DNA of 64,000 nt, taken from positions 1,860,001-1,924,000 of the forward strand of contig NZ_VFNU01000001.1 in NCBI RefSeq assembly GCF_006715725.1, written 5' to 3'. The DNA comes from Nocardioides sp. SLBN-35 (GTDB lineage Bacteria > Actinomycetota > Actinomycetes > Propionibacteriales > Nocardioidaceae). Of this stretch, positions 9,207-17,567 are shown in pieces. The translations under genes were made by a program, and so were the position numbers. Each line of letters begins with the position of its first letter. Within the stretch, counting starts at the first letter, position 1. The notes beneath the pieces were generated by a model. That model did no database searches. It saw only the letters and a list, made by a program, of their open reading frames with translations, and was not told where the DNA came from.

Positions 9207-10403
9207 TCAGTCCGTCCACGTCCAGGCGCTGAGGATGTCGTCGAACTTGGTGAGCACGTCGTCGTCGCCGTCCTTGAGGGAGACGGTGATGGAGTACGCC
9301 GTGTCGCCGCTGATCACGAGGTAGGACCGCTGCGAGACGTCGATGCCGTTGTCGTTGGTCCGGCTGATGTCGACGCCGAGCGCCGTCTCGCCACCGATGG
9401 TGGTGTCGTCGATGTCGTTGGTGGTGGCGGTGTCGTCGTCGGCGACCAGCGCCGTCTTCCAGTCGTCGGCGAGGTCGGAGGGGTCGGTGCTGCCGTACGA
9501 CGACTGGGTCTCCACGATCACGTTGCCGCGGGCGGTGTTGAAGGTCGAGCCCCAGATGAACACCCGGTCGAGCGTGCTCAGGCCGGGGTTCTGCGACGTG
9601 AAGTCGTCGGTGCCGTCGATCCAGCCGGAGGGCAGCTCGGTCTCGTAGCCGGTGCCGGTGGCGACGTTGCCGCTCGGCTCGTCGGTCGTGTCGTCGGTCG
9701 GGTCCGCGGAGGCGCTGGTGGCCTCGGTCGACTTGCTCTTCGTGTCGTCGGCCTTCTTGTCGCTCCCGCTGTTCGCGACCGCGATGATGCCGATGATGCC
9801 GGCCACGACGACGACCAGCGCCACCGCGATCGCGCCGACGATGAACCCGGTGCCGGACTTCTTCGGCGGCGTCGGCTGGCTCCAGGAGGTCGCTCCGGGC
9901 GCGCCGTACGACGGCTGCACGGGCTGGTGCGGCGGCGACATGATCGGCTGCTGCTGCGCGGGAGCCGCGAAGGGCTGCTGGACCGGCGAGGTGACCGGCG
10001 GCTGGCTGGGCGCGGTGCCGCCGGGTCCGTGGCTCGGCGGGGCCGCCGTACCGGCCTCGGGGTCGAGCCCGGTCACCAGCGACTCGGGCACCTTGCCCAG
10101 CGCGAAGCCGAGGACCGCGATCGCCCACTGGCAGCCGCGCACGTCGGCGCTGCCGCGGTCGCGGGCCAGGCGCTGACCGGCGGACTCGACGGCGTCGCCC
10201 GGGCGGGCTCCGCTCTCGAGCATGGTGACCAGGCCGTCCAGCGCGCCGAGCCGGACCGCGTCGGTGAGCAGGTTGATGGTGCCGCTGGACGCCTGGCCCT
10301 CGTCGAGGTAGTCGTCGAGGGAACCGCGGAACGCGGTCGCGTCGCGGAACAGCGCGGTGCCGTGGTCGCGGGCGAGCTCGGCGAGGGACTGGTGCAGCTT
10401 CAT
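9207..10403 (-). CDS. Single-pass membrane protein of unknown function with Pro/Gln linker
   Basis: I chose the ATG at 10403 because GAAGGA stands just upstream; an open frame continues further but reads through the bcp region. The protein has 398 residues. A helical cytoplasmic part (about 1-115) is followed by a Pro/Gln/Ala-rich linker (about 118-182), one transmembrane segment (about 186-210), an acidic Thr/Ser/Asp-rich stretch (211-250) and an extracellular domain of about 150 residues (GYETELPSGW... to the end) that resembles lipoprotein-type ectodomains. I do not recognise a named family. It lies 25 bp from the Vps62-like start and 35 bp after bcp, so the three minus-strand genes may be co-transcribed. 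Confidence 0.75.
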   Translation of the reverse strand: MKLHQSLAELARDHGTALFRDATAFRGSLDDYLDEGQASSGTINLLTDAVRLGALDGLVTMLESGARPGDAVESAGQRLARDRGSADVRGCQWAIAVLGFALGKVPESLVTGLDPEAGTAAPPSHGPGGTAPSQPPVTSPVQQPFAAPAQQQPIMSPPHQPVQPSYGAPGATSWSQPTPPKKSGTGFIVGAIAVALVVVVAGIIGIIAVANSGSDKKADDTKSKSTEATSASADPTDDTTDEPSGNVATGTGYETELPSGWIDGTDDFTSQNPGLSTLDRVFIWGSTFNTARGNVIVETQSSYGSTDPSDLADDWKTALVADDDTATTNDIDDTTIGGETALGVDISRTNDNGIDVSQRSYLVISGDTAYSITVSLKDGDDDVLTKFDDILSAWTWTD

Positions 10404-10438
10404 CGGGTGTCCTTCAGGTACGGGCAGGTGCGGGGAGA

Positions 10439-10933
10439 TCAGGCGGGCGGGACCGGGAGCCCGAGGTCGCGGCGCAGCTTGGCCACGTGCCCGGTCGCCT
10501 TGACGTTGTACTGGGCGAGCTCGACGGTGCCGTCGGTGTCGATGACGAAGGTCGAGCGGATGACGCCCTCGACGAGCTTGCCGTAGAGCTTCTTCTCGCC
10601 ATAGGCGCCGTAGGCGCGGTGCACCGCCAGCTCGGGGTCGGCGAGCAGGGTGATGGTGAGGCCGTCGCGCTCGCGGAACTTCGCCAGCTTGGTGGTGGTG
10701 TCCTTCGAGATGCCGACCACCGTGTAGCCGGCACCCTGGAGGGCGTCGAGGGAGTCGGTGAAGTCGCAGGCCTGCTTGGTGCACCCGGGGGTCATCGCGG
10801 CCGGGTAGAAGTAGACGATCACCTTCCTGCCCTGCTCGAGGAGCTCGTACAGGTTGACCTCGCCACCCTGGTCGGAGGCGAGGGAGAAGTCCGGTGCGCG
10901 GTCGCCCGCTGCCAGCCTGGCCTGGTCACTCAA
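10439..10933 (-). CDS. bcp: Thiol peroxidase of the Bcp / PrxQ type
   Basis: This 164-residue peroxiredoxin reduces hydrogen and organic peroxides in the cytosol. The motif TPGCTKQACDF puts the peroxidatic Cys at about 51 and the resolving Cys five residues later at about 56, the arrangement of atypical two-Cys PrxQ enzymes. I place the start at TTG 10933, which has AGGAG about 10 bp upstream and gives family length. An upstream in-frame TTG at 10972 falls inside the Nur-like operator and has no such site. The gene is divergent from the nickel/cobalt transport operon, so the operator may affect both. Confidence 0.9.
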   Translation of the reverse strand: MSDQARLAAGDRAPDFSLASDQGGEVNLYELLEQGRKVIVYFYPAAMTPGCTKQACDFTDSLDALQGAGYTVVGISKDTTTKLAKFRERDGLTITLLADPELAVHRAYGAYGEKKLYGKLVEGVIRSTFVIDTDGTVELAQYNVKATGHVAKLRRDLGLPVPPA

Positions 10934-10966
10934 AGGGGTGGCTCCTCTCCTGATGGGCAGGTGCTG

Positions 10967-10983
10967 TTGCAACTGCCATGCAA
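10967..10983. promoter_or_regulatory. Nur-box-like operator (nickel uptake regulator)
   Basis: The site reads TTGCAA, five bases, ATGCAA. This is one base from the Streptomyces Nur consensus TTGCAA-N5-TTGCAA. It lies between divergent bcp and cbiM, 77 bp upstream of cbiM. Confidence 0.6.
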
Positions 10984-11059
10984 TAAGGTGGTCGTGCTCG
11001 TGACCATCTAACTACCCCGGTGCCGGGCGACCGAACACCGGATCGAGGCAGGTTCATCC

Positions 11060-11746
11060 ATGCACGTCCCTGACGGCTTCCTCGACGCCCCGACCTCGGT
11101 CGCGACCGGCGTCGTCGCCGCGGCCGGTGTCGGCCTCGCGCTGCGCAAGGCACGCGCCGAGCTCGACGACCGCACCGCGCCGATGGCCGGTCTCGTGGCC
11201 GCGTTCGTGTTCGCGGGCCAGATGATCAACTTCCCGGTCGGTGCCGGCACCAGCGGGCACCTTCTCGGCGGCGCGCTCGCCGCCGTCCTGGTCGGGCCGT
11301 GGACCGGGGCGCTGTGCATCAGCGTGGTCCTGCTCGTCCAGGGCCTGTTCATGGCCGACGGCGGATTGACCGCGCTCGGCACCAACATCACCCTGATGGG
11401 CCTGGTCGGCGTCTTCGTCGGGTACGGCGTCTTCCGCCTCGCGCTCGCCGTGCTGCCGAGCAAGCTCGGCTCGGTGCCGGTCGCGGCAGGGCTCGGCGCC
11501 CTGATCTCGGTCCCCGCCGCCGCGACGGTGTTCAGCGTGCTGTTCGCGATCGGCGGCACCGCCGACATCGCCGCCGGCAAGGTGTTCGCGGCGATGATCG
11601 GCTGGCACACCGTGATCGGCGTCGGCGAGGCCCTCATCACCGGGCTGGTCGTCAGTGCCGTCGTCGCCTCCCGTCCCGACCTCGTCCACGGCGCGCGCGG
11701 GCTCGCCGGCCGTCGTCCGCTGCTCGACCAGGAGGTCGCCGCGTGA
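11060..11746 (+). CDS. cbiM: Nickel/cobalt ECF transporter substrate-binding membrane subunit CbiM
   Basis: The protein has 228 residues and begins MHVPDGFLD. In this family the free amino terminus with His2 forms the metal site, so ATG 11060 is fixed by the motif. The rest is a chain of hydrophobic helices typical of the S component. It opens an operon whose genes overlap or lie within 5 bp (cbiM, PDGLE protein, cbiQ, cbiO). CbiM/NikM paralogues carry Co2+ or Ni2+; the Nur-like box upstream argues for nickel. Confidence 0.93.
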   Translation: MHVPDGFLDAPTSVATGVVAAAGVGLALRKARAELDDRTAPMAGLVAAFVFAGQMINFPVGAGTSGHLLGGALAAVLVGPWTGALCISVVLLVQGLFMADGGLTALGTNITLMGLVGVFVGYGVFRLALAVLPSKLGSVPVAAGLGALISVPAAATVFSVLFAIGGTADIAAGKVFAAMIGWHTVIGVGEALITGLVVSAVVASRPDLVHGARGLAGRRPLLDQEVAA

Positions 11747-12075
11747 AGACCAGCACGAAGACCAGCACGAACAGCCGCCGCTTCCTCGTGATCGGCTTGT
11801 TCGTCGCCCTCCTCGTCGCGGGCATCGGCAGCTACTACGCCAGCAGCCACCCCGACGGGCTCGAGTACGTCGCCGGCAAGACCGGCTTCATCGACTCCGC
11901 GGAGGAGCCCGTCGACACCGGCAGCCCCTTCGCGGACTATGGGACCAAGGGCGTCGAGAACGAGCGCCTCAGCGGCGGCATCGCTGGCGTGGCCGGCGTG
12001 GGCATCACCCTCCTCCTCGGTGGCGGACTCTTCTGGGCGCTGCGCCGGCGCACCCCGGCCGAGCAGCAGGCCTGA
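11743..12075 (+). CDS. PDGLE-domain (CbiN/NikN-like) transporter accessory protein
   Basis: The GTG at 11743 overlaps the cbiM stop in a GTGA junction, which supports translational coupling. The 110-residue product has one membrane helix near the N terminus (about 12-30), the sequence HPDGLEYVAG that names the PDGLE family, and a second helix near residues 78-100. In nickel/cobalt ECF systems this small protein assists CbiM. Longer open reading upstream in the same frame runs inside cbiM and is not real. Confidence 0.87.
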   Translation: MKTSTKTSTNSRRFLVIGLFVALLVAGIGSYYASSHPDGLEYVAGKTGFIDSAEEPVDTGSPFADYGTKGVENERLSGGIAGVAGVGITLLLGGGLFWALRRRTPAEQQA

Positions 12076-12079
12076 CGAG

Positions 12080-12787
12080 ATGGGCGCGGGCCACGGCCAC
12101 CGGCTGCACTTCCACGGGCACTCCGTGGTGCACCGCGCCCCGGCCCACCTGAAGATCCTGTTCCTGCTCGGGTTCGTGCTGACCGTCGTCGCCACCCCGC
12201 GCGAGTGGTACCCGGTCTTCGGCGGCTACCTCGCCCTCCTGCTGGGCGTGGTGCTGCTGGCCCGGGTGCCGCTGACCTACCTGCTGCCACGGATGGTGGT
12301 CGAGGTCCCGTTCCTGGTCTTCGCCGCGCTGATGCCGTTCGTCGCGGAGGGCCCGCGGGTCGGCGTACCCGTCGGGGGGTGGGAGGTCTCCCTCTCCGAG
12401 TCGGGCCTGCTGGCGGCCTGGGGCCTGGTCGTCAAGGGCACGCTGGGCGTGCTGGCCTCGCTCACCCTGGCCGCCACGACCGAGCCGGCGGACGTGCTGC
12501 GCGGCCTGCAGCGGCTGCGGATGCCCGACCTGATCGTGCAGATCATGGGCTTCATGATCCGCTACCTCGACGTCGTCACCGGCGACCTCGGGCGGATGAT
12601 CACCGCGATGCGCTCGCGCGGCGTCGACCCACGCTCGCCGCGGCACTGGCCGGCGCTGGCGCGTACGCTCGGCGCGCTGTTCGTGAGGTCGTACGAGAGG
12701 GGTGAGCGGGTGCATCTGGCGATGTTGTCCCGGGGGTACGACGGAAGGCTCCCCGAGGCCGCGGGGCCTGTGGAGGCCGTGCGATGA
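12080..12787 (+). CDS. cbiQ: Nickel/cobalt ECF transporter T component CbiQ
   Basis: The product has 235 residues from ATG 12080, 4 bp after the PDGLE gene, with GAC-GAGATG context. Several membrane segments precede the cytoplasmic coupling region that carries MRSRGVDPRS, a recognisable form of the A-R-G coupling motif of T components. The His-rich start (GHGHRLHFHGHS) may buffer metal. The stop overlaps the cbiO start in ATGA. CbiQ links the S component to the ATPase. Confidence 0.93.
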   Translation: MGAGHGHRLHFHGHSVVHRAPAHLKILFLLGFVLTVVATPREWYPVFGGYLALLLGVVLLARVPLTYLLPRMVVEVPFLVFAALMPFVAEGPRVGVPVGGWEVSLSESGLLAAWGLVVKGTLGVLASLTLAATTEPADVLRGLQRLRMPDLIVQIMGFMIRYLDVVTGDLGRMITAMRSRGVDPRSPRHWPALARTLGALFVRSYERGERVHLAMLSRGYDGRLPEAAGPVEAVR

Positions 12788-13554
12788 CGCCGGTCCTCGA
12801 CGTCCAGCGCCTCGCGTTCGCCTACCCCGACGGGCAGCAGGCCCTGTTCGGGGTCGACCTGCACGTCCATCGGGGGGAGCGGGTCGCGCTGCTCGGGCCC
12901 AACGGCGCGGGCAAGACCACCCTCGTGCTCCACCTCAACGGCATCCTGTCCGGTGAGACCGGACACGGTGAGGGCAGTGTCGCGGTCAGCGGGCTGCCGG
13001 TGACGAAGAAGAACCTGGGTGAGATCCGGCGCCGGGTCGGCATCGTCTTCCAGGACCCCGACGACCAGCTGTTCATGGGCTCGGTTCGTGCCGACGTGGC
13101 GTTCGGGCCGGCCAACCTCGGCATCAGGGGCGCCGCCCTCGACAAGCGGGTGATGGACGCGCTCGAGCAGGTCGGGATGGCCGACTTCGCCGACCGGCCG
13201 CCCCATCACCTCTCCTTCGGCCAGCGGCGCCGGGTCGCGGTCGCGACCGTGCTGGCCATGGAGCCGGAGATCCTGGTGCTCGACGAGCCGAGCTCGAACC
13301 TCGACCCCGCCTCGCGCCGCGAGCTGGCCGACATCCTTCGCAGCCTCGACGTGACCCTGCTGATGGTCACCCACGACCTGCCCTACGCGCTCGAGCTCTG
13401 CCCCCGGTCGGTGGTGCTCAGCGACGGCCGGGTGGTGGCCGACGGGACGACGTACGACGTGCTCACCGACGAGGCCCTCATGCACGCCCACCGGCTGGAA
13501 CTCCCATGGGGGTTCGACCCGCGCACCATCAGCATTGATAGCCTGCCCAGGTGA
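12784..13554 (+). CDS. cbiO: Nickel/cobalt ECF transporter ATPase CbiO
   Basis: The 256-residue ATPase has Walker A GPNGAGKTT at 38-46, a Q loop at VFQDPDDQLF (about 88-97, the form seen in ECF ATPases), a signature LSFGQ at 143-147 and Walker B LVLDEP at 164-169, followed by the switch His in VTHD. It energises metal uptake by CbiMQ. A single ATPase gene implies a homodimer. Its last codons overlap the DUF3618 start, so the operon may continue. Confidence 0.95.
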   Translation: MTPVLDVQRLAFAYPDGQQALFGVDLHVHRGERVALLGPNGAGKTTLVLHLNGILSGETGHGEGSVAVSGLPVTKKNLGEIRRRVGIVFQDPDDQLFMGSVRADVAFGPANLGIRGAALDKRVMDALEQVGMADFADRPPHHLSFGQRRRVAVATVLAMEPEILVLDEPSSNLDPASRRELADILRSLDVTLLMVTHDLPYALELCPRSVVLSDGRVVADGTTYDVLTDEALMHAHRLELPWGFDPRTISIDSLPR

Positions 13555-13799
13555 GTGAGACTCCCTCTGACATCGAGCGCGAGATCGAGGAGACCCGTGA
13601 GCGCCTCGCGGGCACGATCGACCAGCTGCTGTACCGCTCGCACCCCAAGACCATCGTGAGCCGCGAGGTCGCCCAGGTGAAGGCGTACTACGTCGACACC
13701 GCGACGGGGGAGCCGCGCACCGACAACATCCTCAAGACGGTCGGTGGCGTGGTCGGCGTGATCGCGCTGTTCGTCGTGCTGCGCAAGATCACCCACTGA
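13551..13799 (+). CDS. DUF3618 small membrane protein
   Basis: The GTG at 13551 overlaps the cbiO stop (GTGA). The product has 82 residues. A conserved start DIEREIEETRERLAGTIDQL forms an amphipathic helix, followed by a basic middle part and one C-terminal membrane helix (about residues 63-79). DUF3618 proteins are common in actinobacteria and have no assigned function. The link to metal transport may be positional only. Confidence 0.85.
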   Translation: MSETPSDIEREIEETRERLAGTIDQLLYRSHPKTIVSREVAQVKAYYVDTATGEPRTDNILKTVGGVVGVIALFVVLRKITH

Positions 13800-13812
13800 C
13801 CCTGCCCTGCAG

Positions 13813-14148
13813 GTGAGCACTCCCGTGTCCGACAAGACCCCCATCAAGATGCTGCACGACCGCATCCTGTGTGAGGCCGACAGCGAGGCCGGCGAGCGCC
13901 GGTCCTCCGGCGGCATCGTCATCCCCGCGACCGCCGCGATGGGCGCCCGGCGCCTGGCCTGGTCGCGCGTGGTCGCGGTCGGCCCGCACTGCCGCGCCGT
14001 CGTCGCCGGTGACAAGGTGCTCTACGACCCCGAGGACAAGGCCGAGGTCGAGGTCTCCGGCGAGGTCTACGTCGTCATGCGCGAGCGTGACATCCACGCG
14101 GTCGCCGCCGAGCGGCTCGGCGACGAGTCGGCCGGCCTCTACCTGTGA
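13813..14148 (+). CDS. GroES-family (Cpn10-like) protein
   Basis: The 111-residue product shows the GroES fold signature. It starts IKMLHDRILCEADSEAGERRSSGGIVIP, with a mobile-loop-like segment, and later has GDKVLYDPEDKAEVEVSGEVYVVMRERDI. It is slightly longer than canonical GroES and has a diverged mobile loop, and no groEL lies nearby. It is therefore probably a paralogue and not the housekeeping co-chaperonin. It starts 14 bp after the DUF3618 gene. Confidence 0.75.
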   Translation: MSTPVSDKTPIKMLHDRILCEADSEAGERRSSGGIVIPATAAMGARRLAWSRVVAVGPHCRAVVAGDKVLYDPEDKAEVEVSGEVYVVMRERDIHAVAAERLGDESAGLYL

Positions 14149-14152
14149 GCGC

Positions 14153-14248
14153 GCGCCAGTTTCACCGGTCAGCCGGTGAAACTGGCGCTTGGACGAGGAA
14201 GTTTCATCGTCCAAGCGGGAGTTCCACCGGTCGGCCGGTGAAACTCCC
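14153..14248. repeat. Three contiguous palindromic units (32, 30 and 32 bp) after a stop codon
   Basis: Unit 1 (14155-14186) is a perfect hairpin with arm GCCAGTTTCACCGG and loop TCAG; its stem extends to 14153-14188. Unit 2 (14187-14216) has arms GCTTGGACGA and TCGTCCAAGC. Unit 3 (14217-14248) repeats the CACCGG-TCGG-CCGGTG centre with one mismatch in the arms. The units touch end to end and begin 5 bp after the GroES-like stop. They may act as a terminator or protein-binding array. Confidence 0.8.
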
Positions 14249-14275
14249 GCCGGCCCTGTGACGTAACTCACTCAG

Positions 14276-16738
14276 GTGGAACGCGTTGCACCTGACGTGC
14301 GCTCCCCACGTGTCCTGAGCCTGCTCGCCGCCGCCCTGGTCCTGCCAGCGCTCGCCGCGGCAGGTCCCGCCGACGCCGGGCCGGCGCCCGACACGGCCAC
14401 GGCGGCCGCGGACCCGTCGTACCACGCCACGATCGCGATCACCGAGCACGGCATCCCGCACATCACCGCCGACGACTGGGGCTCCCTGGGCTACGGCAGC
14501 GGGTACGCCACCGCGCGCTCGTCGATCTGCAACCTCGCCGACACGGTGCTCACCGCGCGCGGCGAGCGCTCGCGCTACCTCGGCGCGAACGGCCGCTACC
14601 TCGACGGGGTCTCGCTCGACGCCTCGAACCTCCAGGTCGACGCCTTCGTCACCGACCTGCACAACCGCAAGGTCGTCGAGGGCCTGCTCGCCTCGCCCGC
14701 CGGCCCCAGCGCCCGGGCGCGCGAGATGGTCAAGGGCTACACCGCCGGCATCAACCGCTGGCTGCGCGACAACACGATCACCGACCCGGCCTGCGCCGAC
14801 GCGACCTGGCTGAAGCCCGACGCCACCGAGCTCGACCTCTGGTACGGCGTCTACATGGCCAACCTGATCGCCTCCTCGGGCAACTTCGTCAAGGAGATCG
14901 TCGAGGCCGACCCGCCCACCCTGCAGGACCCGGGCCTGCCGGACCTCGGTCTGACGCTGCCGCTGCCGACGACCAAGGAGGAGGTGCCGGCGTACGCCGC
15001 GCAGCTCAGCGCCGACCAGCGCGAGGAACTGCTGCGCTCCCTGGGCCAGGACAGCGCGTTCGGCTCCAACGCCACCGCGATCGGCGGCGACGCCAGCTCG
15101 ACCGGGCGCGGGTTGCTGCTCGGCAACCCGCACTTCCCGTGGGGCGGGCGCTACAAGTTCACCCAGCAGCAGCTGACCATCCCGGGTGTCTACGACGTCG
15201 CCGGCGCCTCGCTGATCGGCTCTCCGGTGGTCAACATCGGCTGGAACAAGGACGTCGCCTGGAGCCACACGGTGTCCACGGCCTACCGCTTCACGCCCTA
15301 CGAGTACTTCACCCTCGGCCCCGGCCCGCTCTACCTCAGCGCCAACGGGCTGATCCGCAAGGCCGAGCGACGCTGGGTCGACGTCGAGGTCTTGCAGCCC
15401 GACGGCTCCGTGACGAACGTCCGCGAGGACCTCTGGCGCACCCCGCAGGGCTACGTCATCGACAGTCCCTCGCAGTTCATGGGCTGGTCGCCCCTCAGCT
15501 TCTGGGCGATCCGCGACGCCAACGCCGAGCACCTGCGCACCATCGACACCTTCCTCGGCATGGGCGAGGCGACCAGCGCGAGCGACCTGCTGCGCCGCCA
15601 GGATGCCGGCGGCGGCATGCCGTGGGTCAACACGACCGCGGCCGACCGCAACGGCGAGGTCCTGTACGCCGACCACAGCGTGGTGCCCAACGTCAGCAAC
15701 GCGATGGTGACCCGGTGCCTGACCCCGGTCGGCCTGCTGCTCAAGTCGGTCGCCGGGCTGCCCGGCCTCAACGGCCTGCTCGCCGACGGTGCCTGCGCGT
15801 GGGGCACGGACTCCGACGCCCAGCGGCCCGGCATCTTCGGGCCCGGCAACCTGCCGGCCGTCGTACGCCGCGACTGGGTGATGAACGCCAACGACTCGTA
15901 CTGGACGCCCAACGACAAGGTCCGCCTCGAGGGCTACGCCGGCATCATCGGCTGCGAGAGGTGCGCGCGGACCATGCGGACGCGGATGGTGCAGCAGTAC
16001 GTCATCGACCAGCTGGCGGGCGGCGGCTCGGAGACGCCGGAGTCGCTGCGCGGGCACGAGTACGAGAACCGGGTCCGGGCCGCCGAGGTGATGCGCCAGG
16101 ACGGCAGGCTGGACCAGGTCTGCGCGCAGACCGGCGAGACCGCGGCCTGCGCCGTGCTCGCCGCCTGGGACGGGCACTCCGACGTCGACTCGGTCGGCAC
16201 CCACCTCTTCGAGGCCTTCGTCGAGCGCGCGCCGACCGGCGCCAACCTGTGGACCGTGCCGTTCAATGCAGCCGACCCGATCAACACGCCGCGCGGCCTG
16301 CGGACCGGGCCCGAGGTGGTCAAGGCGATGAAGGCGGCCATCGAGTCCGTGCGGGCGGCCGGGGTGCCGTTCGACGCGCCGTGGGGCTCGCTGCAGGTCG
16401 CGGGCGACCGGGGCGCGCCGGCATACCCTCTCGGCGGCGGTGACGGCGACCTCGCCGGCAACGCCAACGCCCTGGCCTCGCGGCACCCCGCGGGCAACAC
16501 CGGCGCCTACAAGCCGGTCAGCTACGGCTCCTCGCACATCCAGGCGGTGTCCTACCTCGCCGACGGCAGCGTGGACGCGCGCACGATCCTCACCTACAGC
16601 CAGGACGAGGACCCGGCGTCACCGTGGTCGAGCGACCAGACCGCGCTGTTCTCGCAGGAGAAATGGGTGCGCTTCGCGTGGACGCCGCAGCAGATCGCGC
16701 AGGACCTGGTGCGGACCATCGACCTCGCGGGTTCGTGA
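14276..16738 (+). CDS. Secreted penicillin acylase / acyl-homoserine-lactone acylase family protein
   Basis: This 820-residue Ntn hydrolase precursor has a signal peptide (hydrophobic core about residues 13-33). The predicted autocleavage site is the Gly-Ser of DSAFGSNATAIGG, making Ser264 the N-terminal nucleophile of the beta chain, followed by GRGLLLGNPHFPW. The small chain before it and the large chain after it have family-typical lengths. Such enzymes cleave acyl-amide bonds of penicillins, N-acyl-homoserine lactones or lipopeptides outside the cytoplasm. The substrate cannot be told from sequence. The GTG at 14276 follows the palindromic units by 27 bp; a GTG near 14297 would also keep the signal peptide. 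Confidence 0.88.
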   Translation: MERVAPDVRSPRVLSLLAAALVLPALAAAGPADAGPAPDTATAAADPSYHATIAITEHGIPHITADDWGSLGYGSGYATARSSICNLADTVLTARGERSRYLGANGRYLDGVSLDASNLQVDAFVTDLHNRKVVEGLLASPAGPSARAREMVKGYTAGINRWLRDNTITDPACADATWLKPDATELDLWYGVYMANLIASSGNFVKEIVEADPPTLQDPGLPDLGLTLPLPTTKEEVPAYAAQLSADQREELLRSLGQDSAFGSNATAIGGDASSTGRGLLLGNPHFPWGGRYKFTQQQLTIPGVYDVAGASLIGSPVVNIGWNKDVAWSHTVSTAYRFTPYEYFTLGPGPLYLSANGLIRKAERRWVDVEVLQPDGSVTNVREDLWRTPQGYVIDSPSQFMGWSPLSFWAIRDANAEHLRTIDTFLGMGEATSASDLLRRQDAGGGMPWVNTTAADRNGEVLYADHSVVPNVSNAMVTRCLTPVGLLLKSVAGLPGLNGLLADGACAWGTDSDAQRPGIFGPGNLPAVVRRDWVMNANDSYWTPNDKVRLEGYAGIIGCERCARTMRTRMVQQYVIDQLAGGGSETPESLRGHEYENRVRAAEVMRQDGRLDQVCAQTGETAACAVLAAWDGHSDVDSVGTHLFEAFVERAPTGANLWTVPFNAADPINTPRGLRTGPEVVKAMKAAIESVRAAGVPFDAPWGSLQVAGDRGAPAYPLGGGDGDLAGNANALASRHPAGNTGAYKPVSYGSSHIQAVSYLADGSVDARTILTYSQDEDPASPWSSDQTALFSQEKWVRFAWTPQQIAQDLVRTIDLAGS

Positions 16739-16757
16739 ACCCCCTAACCTCGGGGGC

Positions 16758-17537
16758 ATGTCCGTCGAGGTGGAGAAGCGCGGTCCCGTCACCGTCGTGA
16801 CGCTGTCACGTCCCGAGGTGCGCAACGCGGTCGACGCGGAGCACGCCCGCCTGCTGACCGAGGCGTTCACGGCCTTCGACGCCGACGACAGCGCCTCGGT
16901 CGCCGTCCTGCACGGAGCCGGCGGGGTCTTCTGCGCCGGGGCCGACCTCAAGGCGGTGTCCGAGGGCCGCGTCGACGTGGGCGCACCCGGCGACGGAGCG
17001 GACGCCGGCCCGGCGGGGATGGGGCCGACCCGGATGCTGCTGTCGAAGCCGGTCGTCGCAGCCGTGGAGGGTTACGCCGTCGCCGGCGGCCTCGAGCTCG
17101 CGGTGTGGTGCGACCTGCGGGTCGTCGACCCGGCCGCCGCGTTCGGCGTGTTCTGCCGACGCTGGGGCGTGCCGCTCATCGACGGCGGCACCATCCGGCT
17201 GCCACGCCTGATCGGCCACTCCCACGCCCTCGACCTCATCCTCACCGGCCGCGAGGTCGGCGCCGAGGAGGCGCTGCGGATGGGCCTGGCCAACCGGGTC
17301 TCGGCCCCCGGCGCAGCGTTGGCCGAGGCCGTGACCCTGGCCGAGCAGCTCGCCGGGTTCCCGCAGACCTGCCTGCGCGAGGACCGGCTGTCGTCGTACG
17401 GACAGCACGGCCTGGACCTCGACGACGCGCTGGCGCTGGAGTGGAAACACGGACTCCGCTCGCTGAGCGCGGATACCCTCGCGGGGGCGACGCGCTTCGC
17501 CGGCGGGGCGGGCCGGCACGGCGCGTTCGACGGCTGA
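16758..17537 (+). CDS. Crotonase (enoyl-CoA hydratase/isomerase) family protein
   Basis: The 259-residue crotonase starts at ATG 16758, 19 bp after the acylase gene. The oxyanion-hole segment is GVFCAGADLKAV and the second is EGYAVAGGLELA, which keeps the first catalytic Glu. At the place of the second catalytic Glu of true hydratases (usually FGxPE) the sequence reads FGVFCRRWG, so that residue is missing. A reaction other than hydration of 2-enoyl-CoA is therefore possible. The two WYL genes follow 30 bp downstream on the same strand. Confidence 0.88.
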   Translation: MSVEVEKRGPVTVVTLSRPEVRNAVDAEHARLLTEAFTAFDADDSASVAVLHGAGGVFCAGADLKAVSEGRVDVGAPGDGADAGPAGMGPTRMLLSKPVVAAVEGYAVAGGLELAVWCDLRVVDPAAAFGVFCRRWGVPLIDGGTIRLPRLIGHSHALDLILTGREVGAEEALRMGLANRVSAPGAALAEAVTLAEQLAGFPQTCLREDRLSSYGQHGLDLDDALALEWKHGLRSLSADTLAGATRFAGGAGRHGAFDG

Positions 17538-17567
17538 CGGGGCACGACAGGGGACAGGGGGACAGCG

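Noticed and set aside
11060..13554. Cobalamin riboswitch upstream of the transporter
   Set aside because: The 126-bp gap lacks a B12-box pattern; a Nur-like site is present instead.
14204..16537. Long open frame on the minus strand, antisense to the acylase gene
   Set aside because: GC-rich DNA keeps antisense frames open. The product is repetitive in Gly, Arg, Val and Ala with no domain, while the plus-strand frame has a full enzyme family match. The same applies to minus-strand frames at 16806-18686, 30695-32419, 40232-42142, 42010-44091 and 61266-63461.
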